Part shown: positions 15,898 to 22,622 of the stretch, one piece after another | Layout of the letters: every line of letters begins with the position of its first letter | How positions within the stretch are numbered: the stretch's first letter is position 1 | From: a virus | Reading direction: 5' to 3' (one strand) | Length of the DNA stretch: 46,610 nucleotides | Virus record (IMG/VR): IMGVR_UViG_3300050138_000417 | Coordinates: 1-46,610 of that record | The notes under the pieces: model-generated | The model's input: the letters and a program-made list of their open reading frames with translations, nothing else | What the model was told of the DNA's origin: nothing | Databases searched by the model: none | Position numbers and translations under genes: made by a program

Positions 15898-16268
15898 CCG
15901 CCGGTGAGCGTACAGTACTCGCCGGAGAAGTCGTGGTGACATTCGTACTGTACGCCTTGCTCTGGGCGGTCTCATTGAGCCAGCCGCGGGTCGCCATTTC
16001 TGTCAATCCGCACGTCCTACCATTTGACGCCGCGCTGCGGCTGACCTGTACCGTCCCGCGGGATGCCGCGAACCGCTGGCTCCAGTACGGCCTGGGGACC
16101 GATGACGTGAGCGGCCGGCAGCTTGACGGCGACAAGGCGCCGAGCATTTGGACGGTGTTCGTGCCGCATGTTCCCTGTGCCAGTACGGCGTGGTGCGCGG
16201 TGACCACAAGCGCCGAACGGACGTACACCGCCTCGACCGCGATTCTTGTATCAGGCTGCGAACAGTAG
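15894..16268 (+). CDS. Early exported or membrane-anchored protein
   Basis: 124 residues from a GTG that overlaps the upstream TGA (GTGA). A hydrophobic segment VVVTFVLYALLWAVSLS (about 13-29) is a signal anchor or uncleaved signal. The remainder is beta-type with four Cys (LTCTV, VPCAS, WCAVT, GCEQ), like a small Ig-like extracytoplasmic domain. As an early, surface-directed phage protein it could act in superinfection exclusion (inference). It is the last gene before the 0.9 kb non-coding control region. Confidence 0.65.
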   Translation: MTAGERTVLAGEVVVTFVLYALLWAVSLSQPRVAISVNPHVLPFDAALRLTCTVPRDAANRWLQYGLGTDDVSGRQLDGDKAPSIWTVFVPHVPCASTAWCAVTTSAERTYTASTAILVSGCEQ

Positions 16269-16348
16269 CCGAACGTCGCTCCTTCCTGTAACAGACTCCT
16301 CGTACAGTACGACTAGGGGCAGCGCGCCGCCGGACGGCGTACGCCCGC

Positions 16349-16966
16349 AACCACACTCATTTCTTCTCTTTAGTAGTAGCAGACCACACACAAAGGCGTA
16401 ATGCCTACTATATCAGTGTGGTTACATAGACTTACACAGAAGAGATAGACACCAACATCAACATACACAGACACTTACAGAACCACACAAATAAACACAT
16501 TTGTGTGCTTAGAAATGTGTGTGGTTGCCATTTCCTTCAGTAATTCGCGCCGAGGGCTGCACACGCCTTCTCTCTGCCATACAAAATCGAGATCAACAAA
16601 ACCGCATTTCGATGGCTGTAAGTGAAGGGTCACCACACACATATGCAAAAGTGTGAGTGTGGTTGGAGTGGTCGAGGGGTACTGATACAAGTGTCCTTGA
16701 TACAAGTGTCCCGGTACTAGTACCTGTGCCCCAGGACATTTGTGACGCTGGCCCCCGCCTGCCGTACTAACGAATCGTCCGCAAGTCGCTGTATCGACTA
16801 GGCTTACCTCAGAAAAAATTTCGCTCAGTGTCCGTCGCCTGCCTACCGCCCCCGGCTGCCGGCGCGGCAAGCCTGCCTGCCGTCCGCCATGCATGTACAT
16901 TTGAATGAATGAATGATGAACAGCGACACACGACCATTTACCACACTGATAAACAGGCAACCACAC
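16349..16966. repeat. AACCACAC box array, cluster 1
   Basis: Plus-strand copies start at 16349, 16382 (GACCACAC), 16481, 16631 (CACCACAC), 16939 (TACCACAC) and 16959; minus-strand copies (GTGTGGTT) start at 16416, 16519 and 16657. The extended consensus is AACCACAC followed by TC, TG or AC and then AT. The copies at 16511-16528 and 16957-16974 share 18 identical bases in opposite orientation. Confidence 0.85.
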
Positions 16967-17138
16967 ACATTTCCATTTGCCAGGCAATCGCGCGAGGTGA
17001 CGGTGCTGCGGCCTGTTCGAGCTGCCGTATGGTCGGCTTGGGGACATTTGTATCGGGTACTGATACAGACGGCCGGCCGTGAGGTACTAGTACTGGTACG
17101 CAGTCGGGTGACAGCGGGTACTAGTACGCTGATACAGG
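16677..17138. repeat. TGATACA and GGTACTAGTAC repeat set
   Basis: TGATACAAGTGTCC occurs twice in tandem (16683-16696, 16698-16711). The perfect palindrome GGTACTAGTACC is at 16713-16724, and GGTACTAGTAC recurs at 17083-17093 and 17117-17127. GGGTACTGATACA is identical at 16677-16689 and 17055-17067, the latter facing TGTATC (17049-17054). Another TGATACAGG lies at 17130-17138. Confidence 0.85.
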
Positions 17139-17172
17139 CGTACCCGGCACATTTATTGCTGTGTAAGGCTAA

Positions 17173-17478
17173 ATGCTTGCCGCTGCGTTATTCGAGAAGA
17201 TTTGCCCTATCTGCCTACACCACTACAAGAAACGTCCAGCCCACGATCACAACCATACAACTGGCCTGTATCGAGGTTTCATCTGTCGGAGCTGCAATCG
17301 CGGTCTCGCGTTCTTCGGTGAAAGCCAAACACAACTATTAAATGCTGCAAACGTGGCTCTCATAGGCCATAAGTACCGAGGACAAGGGTACTTCGTCGAT
17401 TTGGGCGCGCTCAGTCGAGCGGCCTCCTACCTCATTGATGACAATTTCGGATACAACATAGACGACTGTTCTATTTAG
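17173..17478 (+). CDS. Second endonuclease VII-like protein
   Basis: 101 residues. CPICLHHYKKRPAHDHNHTT and GLYRGFICRSCNRGLAFFGE show the zinc Cys pairs and the His-Me finger (HDHNH) of the endonuclease VII family. It lacks the YGIS...NRLL leader helix seen in the 14988-15371 protein and has an unrelated C-terminal 45 residues (VDLGALSRAASYLIDDNFGY). It is flanked on both sides by repeat boxes, so it may be a mobile HNH gene placed in the control region. The start follows AAGG; other starts are possible. Confidence 0.8.
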   Translation: MLAAALFEKICPICLHHYKKRPAHDHNHTTGLYRGFICRSCNRGLAFFGESQTQLLNAANVALIGHKYRGQGYFVDLGALSRAASYLIDDNFGYNIDDCSI

Positions 17479-17504
17479 GTACGCCGAGAAGTACATCGAT
17501 TCTC

Positions 17505-17532
17505 GATACAAGACACGTCCAACATTTGTATC
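17505..17532. repeat. GATACAA/TTGTATC inverted pair
   Basis: GATACAA (17505-17511) and TTGTATC (17526-17532) face each other across 14 nt, and the left half continues ...GACACGTCC, similar to the TGATACAAGTGTCC repeats of the control region. It sits in the 126-nt gap before the small-gene block. Confidence 0.6.
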
Positions 17533-17604
17533 AAGGTCCGGCGGCCGAATGTCTAGCGTTTTGATATGTCAGAGCTTGGTATGTCGTTTGCTTAATACCT
17601 GAGC

Positions 17605-17811
17605 ATGACGACTATCACAAAGCCTCTCATCTTTCGCAAAACCTTTTACTACCGCACGTACGACGACGCGCGCGTAATGCTGGCCAGACTTGTAACAGAC
17701 AATCCGAATGCTCGAATTGTCGAGTATGGGCGAGGGTTCGCCATTCAACAGGAACGCTCCGGAAAGTACTGGGGCGAGGGACGGTCGTTTGGTACGACCG
17801 CGTGGAGCTGA
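17605..17811 (+). CDS. Small conserved phage protein (IVEYGRGFAIQ type)
   Basis: 68 residues with RTYDDARVMLARLVTDNPNA, then RIVEYGRGFAIQQERSGKYW. I have seen short proteins with this IVEYGRG.AIQ...G.YW core in other phages; the function is unknown. The ribosome site is poor, which is unusual for this block. It is the first gene of the small-gene block after the repeat region. Confidence 0.7.
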   Translation: MTTITKPLIFRKTFYYRTYDDARVMLARLVTDNPNARIVEYGRGFAIQQERSGKYWGEGRSFGTTAWS

Positions 17812-17813
17812 GC

Positions 17814-17900
17814 ATGAGACGTCATCTCCGTACCTTCATCGGCCAATCGCTCGTTCGTACATGCGATTGGCTACTGGCCCGAATCGAATTGAGGAGCTGA
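17814..17900 (+). CDS. 28-residue leader-type ORF
   Basis: A 28-residue frame (MRRHLRTFIGQSLVRTCDW...) starts 2 nt after the preceding stop and ends in GAGGAGCTGA, which supplies the ribosome site of the next gene. It may be a coupling leader peptide or chance. It is basic and helical. Confidence 0.35.
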   Translation: MRRHLRTFIGQSLVRTCDWLLARIELRS

Positions 17901-17905
17901 ACATC

Positions 17906-18130
17906 ATGAGAACCGATGCCACGATTGACGGTCGGCAAGTACACGTCCCGAATGCGTCACACCTGGGATACGACAAATGGGTGGCGCAAGTAGGCGATTG
18001 GGTTGTTTGGTCGTACGAGCCCGGTACGGGCGATTGTATCGGCCGTATGATCGGCCGTGTTCACTACGCGCCACCGTGCGGAGAAACGCCAGCGATCAAA
18101 GACTACATCGAAGTGTTACAGCTTTCGTGA
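17906..18130 (+). CDS. Small early protein, unknown
   Basis: 74 residues (MRTDATIDGRQVHVPNASHL...). The core DWVVWSYEPGTGDCIGRMIG looks like a small SH3-type beta barrel. GAGGAG precedes the ATG. Part of the small-gene block; function not recognised. Confidence 0.7.
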   Translation: MRTDATIDGRQVHVPNASHLGYDKWVAQVGDWVVWSYEPGTGDCIGRMIGRVHYAPPCGETPAIKDYIEVLQLS

Positions 18131-18151
18131 ACAAATAGAGGAGAAACGTAC

Positions 18152-18427
18152 ATGAGAACCATCATTCGTAACAGTTTTGCTCGGCAGTCGATTCTATCGG
18201 AACGTGTTCGTACAAACGCCACGTATCCGCCAGTGCAGAAGGATTGCACCGAATGCGGCAACGTTCGACGTACGCCAAAAGGCGAAACGTGGCTGTACCG
18301 CTTTCATGTAGACGACGATCAAGGCAGTCGGCACAGCGGACCGATCGCCGGCGGGAAGTTGTTTTGCTCGCGGAACTGCGCCGAGTCGTACACCGGACAG
18401 TCATTCGATGAAACGAGGAGATCATGA
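18152..18427 (+). CDS. Small zinc-finger-like early protein
   Basis: 91 residues. CTECG (32-36) and FCSRNCAESY (71-80) give a C2...C2 zinc site around a beta core (GETWLYRFHVDD). Related short Cys proteins occur in small-gene blocks of other phages. GAGGAG lies 10 nt before the ATG, and the gene's end overlaps the next start by 4 nt (ATGA). Confidence 0.75.
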   Translation: MRTIIRNSFARQSILSERVRTNATYPPVQKDCTECGNVRRTPKGETWLYRFHVDDDQGSRHSGPIAGGKLFCSRNCAESYTGQSFDETRRS

Positions 18428-18777
18428 GCACACCAAACGTACGATCGCTCGCTGACTTCAAACGGTTCCTAGCACTCCCAGGCGCAACAGTACAGGTCAT
18501 TCGCAATGATTGGAGCGATCCGACCAAGACGATCCATCCGATCGTGCCGAAGGCAGGATACTGGGACACGAAGCAAGTACAGAAGCTTCAATCGAACACG
18601 GTACAGTTTACGTCCGGTAGTTGGTTGACGTTTCCGAAGGCATCACACGCGAAGTTTGACGACGATACCGTGTCGTTGTGTATGCAACAGGATGGCACGT
18701 TTTCACAGCTCCTCGTGTACAGGTTGTCACTCGTTGATCTGACGCCGGCCGCCGATACGCTTACGGGAGGATGGTAG
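18424..18777 (+). CDS. Conserved small phage protein, unknown
   Basis: 117 residues. The first 40 (LADFKRFLALPGATVQVIRN) resemble a motif seen in phage hypothetical proteins in which a short helix is followed by a beta strand. GSWLTFPKASHAKFDDDTVS forms the central part. No enzyme motif. The start overlaps the previous stop. Confidence 0.7.
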   Translation: MSTPNVRSLADFKRFLALPGATVQVIRNDWSDPTKTIHPIVPKAGYWDTKQVQKLQSNTVQFTSGSWLTFPKASHAKFDDDTVSLCMQQDGTFSQLLVYRLSLVDLTPAADTLTGGW

Positions 18778-18781
18778 CATC

Positions 18782-19156
18782 ATGAGGTACAACGACTGCG
18801 ATACGTTTACGCGCGCCTACATCGACTGCGCGCTGTGGTCGTCAACCGATGAAAGTACGCCTCAGGGTGGCGAACCGTTTGACGCAAACTACACCGGCAC
18901 CGATCTGCCGGCAGAGACAATCGAGCGCATGGCGGCCGACTGCGCGCGGTTTCAGGAAGTCCACGCGGACGATCTGAGCCTTGCGCGAAGTGCCGACTAT
19001 AACGGCCACGATTTTTGGTTGACGCGAAACGGCCACGGCGCGGGATTTTGGGATCGTGGCCTGGGCGAAGTGGGCGAACGTCTGAGCCTTGCCGCGCGCG
19101 CCTTTGGAGAATCGAATCTGTACATTGGCGACGATGGCAGGATCTACGTATCGTAA
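18782..19156 (+). CDS. Conserved phage protein (YIDCALWSSTDE type)
   Basis: 124 residues of a family very common in tailed phages: FTRAYIDCALWSSTDE near the N terminus, then a helical part, and the near-invariant GHDFWLTRNGHGAGFWDRGL (about 77-96) followed by EVGERLSLAARAFGE and YIGDDGRIYV. Function unknown; the conserved His, Trp and Arg suggest ligand binding. The ATG follows GGGAGGATGGTAGC. Confidence 0.85.
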   Translation: MRYNDCDTFTRAYIDCALWSSTDESTPQGGEPFDANYTGTDLPAETIERMAADCARFQEVHADDLSLARSADYNGHDFWLTRNGHGAGFWDRGLGEVGERLSLAARAFGESNLYIGDDGRIYVS

Positions 19157-19188
19157 ACACCGATCGAAAACATAGCAGAGGAGCATTT

Positions 19189-19587
19189 ATGGCCAAACGT
19201 GAATCCCGCGATCTGTACGATCAGCAAAACCGACTCATGGCGATCGGCATCTCGCGCGAGGACACTGAAGCATTGCGCCGGATCAGTATGACCTTGCGCC
19301 GATGGTTCGAGCACGAGTGCGGCACGGATAACGGCTGTATCGAGCGCGACGAAACGACCAACAAAGCGTACTGGCTCAATTCGATCAGCATGCGCCGTAC
19401 GCCCATTGCGGACCGCGAGACCGGCGCCAGAAAACGACTCGCGCGGATCATGGCGCAGTACCCAACATTGATCGCGTACGTGCAAGGCGACTGTCGTGGG
19501 TGCGCGCTGTACGTGCTCACGGCGGACCAGCTCGACTCGAAGGATTCCATTGACAGCATTTATACGCGCGGCATTGCCGTAGCGTAG
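19189..19587 (+). CDS. Conserved small-block protein, unknown
   Basis: 132 residues. A helical N terminus (DLYDQQNRLMAIGISREDTE, ALRRISMTLRRWFEHECGTD) is followed by a beta region with the ending LIAYVQGDCRGCALYVL. I recognise the general pattern from other phage genomes where it lies next to the YIDCALWSS gene. AGAGGAG and CATTTATG mark the start; a longer open frame to 19015 has no ribosome site. Confidence 0.75.
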   Translation: MAKRESRDLYDQQNRLMAIGISREDTEALRRISMTLRRWFEHECGTDNGCIERDETTNKAYWLNSISMRRTPIADRETGARKRLARIMAQYPTLIAYVQGDCRGCALYVLTADQLDSKDSIDSIYTRGIAVA

Positions 19588-19596
19588 GAGGACAAC

Positions 19597-19836
19597 GTGC
19601 GATATTTACAGCTAGACAGAGACGCGCCGCCTGTACCAAACGGCTTACGGCCGCGCATTGGTGTCGAGTACGGTTGCGGCGCAAAAGACTGCCGCGCGTG
19701 TTACGAAGTCATTCCGCCGCACCATTTGCGCACGGCAGACTTTGTACCGGATGTACGGGCGCGCGCGGAGGAACGCGATCGATCGGACAATGATGACGCC
19801 GAACCGCGCGACGATGAGATCGGCGACGGGCTCTAA
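19597..19836 (+). CDS. Small Cys-containing early protein
   Basis: 79 residues from a GTG with AGGAGGA upstream. EYGCGAKDCRACYEV (29-43) has four Cys-type ligands; the C-terminal 25 residues are acidic (RSDNDDAEPRDDEIGD), a possible DNA mimic tail. Function unknown. Confidence 0.6.
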   Translation: MRYLQLDRDAPPVPNGLRPRIGVEYGCGAKDCRACYEVIPPHHLRTADFVPDVRARAEERDRSDNDDAEPRDDEIGDGL

Positions 19837-19875
19837 CGGCTACGGGGGCATAGTACGCCCCAGGAGGAAACGATC

Positions 19876-20058
19876 ATGACGTTGTACTGTATCCGCGTCC
19901 GCTTGCACGTCTCCGGCGTCGAAAAGACGATCCGGTGTACGACCATGACGGAACGCGCGTTGGTCGGCATCGCGGTGGGCGAGCACGCGGACATTGTGCG
20001 GGAGTTCGAGATCGATTCGGACGTAACCGGCTTGAAGGAAGGGTACAGTACCGATTGA
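19876..20058 (+). CDS. Hypothetical 60-residue protein
   Basis: 60 residues with AGGAGG before the ATG. It is a small alpha/beta protein with LHVSGVEKTIRCTTMTERAL and an acidic C terminus. No family recognised. Confidence 0.6.
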   Translation: MTLYCIRVRLHVSGVEKTIRCTTMTERALVGIAVGEHADIVREFEIDSDVTGLKEGYSTD

Positions 20059-20131
20059 CCCTTTGGCACGCATTTTGCCGCGATCGAAGGTATAGCAGCG
20101 AGTAAACACATTTATCCGGGAGGACACATTT

Positions 20132-20668
20132 ATGACAACCGAAGAACTACAACAGAAGCTCGACGAAATGGACGATGGCGTACTGCGCTCAGGCGCGCAT
20201 CCGGCCGGCGGACGCGTGTTCTGCGCGCTCGAATTCAAATCACAAGTAGACGGCATTCCATGGATAGACAACCCAACGAAAACCGGCATGCCAGATCTAC
20301 GGCCGTTGAACGATACGTACTGGCCCTCCGACAAGGCGCGGACGGACGCATTGCTGCCGGTGTTAGCGGCATTGTGGGACTACGCCAAATGGTCGGACGC
20401 GCGGAAAGCGCGATGGTTAGAGATCGTCTTAGTCAAAACGACGAACCGCTGGATCGTGACGCTGCCGTGGTTTGTGCAACACCCGCAGCCAGGACAAGCG
20501 ATGATCCGAACAAAGGCGGATGTTGTAGCGTGGGCAGCGTGGGCAGCGGAGGCAGCGGAGGCAGCGGGGGCAGTGTGGGCAGCGAAGGCAGCGGAGAAAG
20601 CGGAGGCAGTTTTGCCAGAAGTCTGCAAGTTGTGGATTCGGGCGGCCGAAGAAACGGAGGGATTGTAA
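20132..20668 (+). CDS. Protein with C-terminal AAW/AAE/AAK triplet repeat
   Basis: 178 residues. The first 120 look globular (GGRVFCALEFKSQVDGIPW, WDYAKWSDARKARWLEI). Residues about 132-158 are a run of Ala-Ala-X triplets with X = Trp, Glu or Lys (AWAAWAAEAAEAAG...). The DNA there is a degenerate 9-bp tandem repeat (GCAGCGGAG-like, 20526-20617). Such a run should form one amphipathic helix and is prone to slippage. GGAGG and CATTTATG mark the start; a tandem copy of ACACATTTAT lies 17 nt further upstream. Confidence 0.7.
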   Translation: MTTEELQQKLDEMDDGVLRSGAHPAGGRVFCALEFKSQVDGIPWIDNPTKTGMPDLRPLNDTYWPSDKARTDALLPVLAALWDYAKWSDARKARWLEIVLVKTTNRWIVTLPWFVQHPQPGQAMIRTKADVVAWAAWAAEAAEAAGAVWAAKAAEKAEAVLPEVCKLWIRAAEETEGL

Positions 20669-20895
20669 TGAGTATCAAAGACCGCGGATTTGCAAGCATG
20701 GACAAGGCGAAGCAGCACGCGATCGCCACGAAAGGCGGCAAGGCGGCACACAAGGCCGGCACGGCGCACACCTGGTCAAGTGCGGAGGCGCGGGAGGCCG
20801 GCAGGAAGGGCGGCCTGGCATCGCGAGGGGGTAAGGGCAAGTTAGATGGGGTGGTCGTCACCATGGGCACGCCAGGAGGCGCCGATGTCCTCTAA
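20668..20895 (+). CDS. KGG-repeat stress-type protein
   Basis: 75 residues. KDRGFASMDKAKQHAIATKG and GKAAHKAGTAHTW, then SAEAREAGRKGGLASRGGKG, match the KGG domain of the con-10/GsiB-like general stress proteins (RGFASMD...IASKGG.AAH..G.AH.....EAREAGRKGG). In bacteria these small hydrophilic proteins protect against desiccation or stress. The role in a phage is not known. The ATG overlaps the upstream TAA (TAATG). Confidence 0.8.
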   Translation: MSIKDRGFASMDKAKQHAIATKGGKAAHKAGTAHTWSSAEAREAGRKGGLASRGGKGKLDGVVVTMGTPGGADVL

Positions 20896-21175
20896 GCGCG
20901 CATCTGAGCGCATCGCACACAACGATACGTGGTTAGTTCGTGTGGGATTGAAACGCGCACGGTACGTGGTATCTGGACAATACGCCGAGGACATCAAGCC
21001 TCCTGTCTGTCGGCCAGGGTACGACAAGCCGCTCCCCGACTACTCCGCGCGTCTCGCGCGCCGTACGGGAACCTCTGTATCAGCCGTCATCGCGCGTCTT
21101 GATACAGATGTACAACCACACTCATTACGAGATGGGTGTGTGGTGGAGTCAAGTCACTGTGAGTACGACAGTTAA
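20885..21175 (+). CDS. Hypothetical early protein reading into repeat cluster 2
   Basis: 96 residues from the ATG at 20885, with CAGGAGG upstream; a longer frame to 20846 lacks a site. The N-terminal half is basic (KRASERIAHNDTWLVRVGLK); the second half (SARLARRTGTSVSAVIARLD) looks like a short HTH. The last 30 codons run across the TGATACA and AACCACAC boxes of cluster 2, so regulatory DNA overlaps coding DNA. Confidence 0.6.
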   Translation: MSSKRASERIAHNDTWLVRVGLKRARYVVSGQYAEDIKPPVCRPGYDKPLPDYSARLARRTGTSVSAVIARLDTDVQPHSLRDGCVVESSHCEYDS

Positions 21176-21256
21176 GGGTCAACCACACTGATTTAGAGGT
21201 GCCGGTACGCCTTTCGGTGTGGACTGCTAGTACTAAAGAATAGGTGTGGTGTGGTT
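21077..21256. repeat. Second repeat cluster (AACCACAC, TGATACA boxes)
   Basis: TGTATCA (21077-21083) faces TTGATACA (21099-21106). AACCACAC copies start at 21114 and 21181; GTGTGGTG or GTGTGGTT copies start at 21138, 21244 and 21249. Flanks are conserved with cluster 1: AACCACACTCATT at 16349 and 21114, ACCACACTGAT at 16940 and 21182. CTAGTACT (21227-21234) resembles the ACTAGTAC core. Confidence 0.8.
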
Positions 21257-21284
21257 AGCTCAGCAAGGCGTACGAAGGTATAGT
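21255..21284 (+). promoter_or_regulatory. Putative promoter overlapping AACCACAC boxes
   Basis: TTAGCT (21255-21260), 18-nt spacer, TATAGT (21279-21284), 23 nt before the gene at 21308. The -35 overlaps the GTGTGGTT box 21249-21256, so those boxes could be operators. CGAAGGTATAG also occurs in the gap before the 20132 gene. Confidence 0.5.
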
Positions 21285-21307
21285 ACGTAGTTTTCTAGGA
21301 GGAAAAC

Positions 21308-21703
21308 ATGACAAGTCGTGAATCGTTCATTCAGGGATTGTTGGACGCGGCGAGCTTCTTTCAGACGAACCCCGAGATCGCTACACCGTCGTCGCTGATT
21401 ATTAATCAGTGGGTCGAATCAAAAGACGCGATGGCGGTGTACGCGCGCGTGGCGGGCGGTTGGCAAAAGGAGTACTGGGATACCAATTTCGCTTTGCGTC
21501 GGGTGTTCTCAGGCGGCGTGGTGTTCGACGTGAACATCCAGCGCGATCAGGTATGCAAGCAAGTCGTGACCGGCAAGAAGGTTATCCCGGCCGAGCCCGC
21601 GAAACTCATCCCCGCATCGCCCGAGCGCGAAGTGGACGTAACAGAGTGGGTGTGCGACGAAGGATCGTTGCTCGCGCCGGAGCCGGCCGCTACGGGGGCA
21701 TAG
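21308..21703 (+). CDS. Conserved phage protein (VCKQVVTGKKVIPAEP type)
   Basis: 131 residues. RESFIQGLLDAASFFQTNPE and the C-terminal part VCKQVVTGKKVIPAEPAKLI ... VTEWVCDEGSLLA are a pattern shared by many actinophage and proteobacterial phage small early proteins; the function is unknown. It is preceded by a promoter candidate, AGGAGG and a good ATG. It starts the second early transcription unit. Confidence 0.8.
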   Translation: MTSRESFIQGLLDAASFFQTNPEIATPSSLIINQWVESKDAMAVYARVAGGWQKEYWDTNFALRRVFSGGVVFDVNIQRDQVCKQVVTGKKVIPAEPAKLIPASPEREVDVTEWVCDEGSLLAPEPAATGA

Positions 21704-21711
21704 CAGGGAAC

Positions 21712-22104
21712 ATGTGGTACGGGTCTTGCACCGGGCAAGACTCGTCCCTCCAAATGTTCACCTACGAACACTTACTGGCGCAACAACCGCCGTCCGATAG
21801 CTCGGGCAACCGGGCCGCGGCAGCAGCATTTGTGGTAATCCTGACGACGGCACTGGAAGGCACAAATGTTGGTGCCGGATTGTCGGCCGCGCAAAAGAAC
21901 TACCTGTACCGCCTGCGCGCGACCTGGGCGAAGCGGGCGGCCGGCACGGATCTCCGCTGGAATGTCGCCGGCTCGCGGCCGGGGCGTCCGAAGAAAGGGA
22001 CAGGCGGGCCGAAACAGCGCAAGCCCGATCCCGGCGAAGCGACGCCGCTGTTCCAATCGCTGATGCGGAAGTACGGCGGACGACCGACAGGAGACCCTGA
22101 ATGA
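21712..22104 (+). CDS. Hypothetical protein upstream of RHH-like gene
   Basis: 130 residues. The middle is helical (AAAAAFVVILTTALEGTNVG, LSAAQKNYLYRLRATWAKRA); residues about 85-115 are basic, Gly/Pro-rich (GSRPGRPKKGTGGPKQRKPD). It may be a DNA-binding accessory. The ATG at 21712 follows AGGGA; the stop overlaps the next start by 4 nt. Confidence 0.65.
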   Translation: MWYGSCTGQDSSLQMFTYEHLLAQQPPSDSSGNRAAAAAFVVILTTALEGTNVGAGLSAAQKNYLYRLRATWAKRAAGTDLRWNVAGSRPGRPKKGTGGPKQRKPDPGEATPLFQSLMRKYGGRPTGDPE

Positions 22105-22622
22105 GTTGGCATGAGTACCGCGGGAAGCATGACCCCGCAAATTTCACGGTACCACCCGAACTCGAAAAGGGCCGGTCGATGAAAATCCAAGCGTGGATTC
22201 AATCGCACCACTATCGACTGTTGAACGAAATTGCGCGCACGGGACACTTTCCGTTTAGTGAACGCACAGATGTCGTTCGGTGGTGCATCATGTTCGGCTT
22301 GCAGTACTTGGATACGCTGGAACCGGGCACGACGCGCTCGATCATGTCGCAGGCGAACATCATCAATCGACGCCTGCAACAGCAGATTCACGACGCGACG
22401 TTCATCAAGACGCTGACGAATTTGCGGCAAGTGGTGCAGGACGCCAAAGGGCGGGGCGATGAAGATGCGGCGCGCGAGGAGATTCAGCAAGCGTGCTATG
22501 ACATCAGCCGCATGCCCGAGGAACCGGACCGCACGTTGCGGTGGAAGTTGAAGTACATCGATGCGATGCGGACGGAGTTTCGTGATTATTTGCCGGACGG
22601 CTGGACAGGGAGCGCACAATGA
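22101..22622 (+). CDS. Ribbon-helix-helix-like early protein
   Basis: 173 residues. Residues about 25-70 (SMKIQAWIQSHHYRLLNEIA ... TDVVRWCIMFGLQYLDTL) fit a ribbon-helix-helix DNA-binding unit with a strand and two helices. The rest is helical (ANIINRRLQQQIHDATFIKT, REEIQQACYDISR). It is a candidate early regulator that might read the repeat boxes (inference). ATGA overlaps on both sides tie it to its neighbours. Confidence 0.7.
   Translation: MSWHEYRGKHDPANFTVPPELEKGRSMKIQAWIQSHHYRLLNEIARTGHFPFSERTDVVRWCIMFGLQYLDTLEPGTTRSIMSQANIINRRLQQQIHDATFIKTLTNLRQVVQDAKGRGDEDAAREEIQQACYDISRMPEEPDRTLRWKLKYIDAMRTEFRDYLPDGWTGSAQ

Larger units (their letters stand above)
16269..17172. other. 0.9 kb non-coding control region
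   Basis: I see no convincing gene here. The region is less GC-rich than its surroundings and holds nine AACCACAC-type boxes in both orientations, TGATACA boxes, GGTACTAGTAC palindromes, a GAAT triplicate (16903-16914) and pyrimidine-rich GC tracts (16830-16890). Candidate roles are replication origin and/or early operator-promoter region. Open frames on the minus strand here have no ribosome site and repeat-derived composition. Confidence 0.7.

Noticed and set aside
16349-16966. CRISPR array
   Set aside because: Boxes are 8-12 bp, in both orientations and irregularly spaced; there is no direct repeat of CRISPR length nor cas genes.
16475-17047. 190-codon open frame on the minus strand in the control region
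   Set aside because: Composition is derived from the CACA/GTGT repeats, there is no ribosome site, and it runs opposite to the flanking early genes.
21244-21310. tRNA-like start GTGGTTAGCTCAG
   Set aside because: No matching D-stem, anticodon arm or T-arm (no GGTTCGANTCC) follows; the sequence is explained by GTGTGGTT boxes. I saw no tRNA elsewhere.
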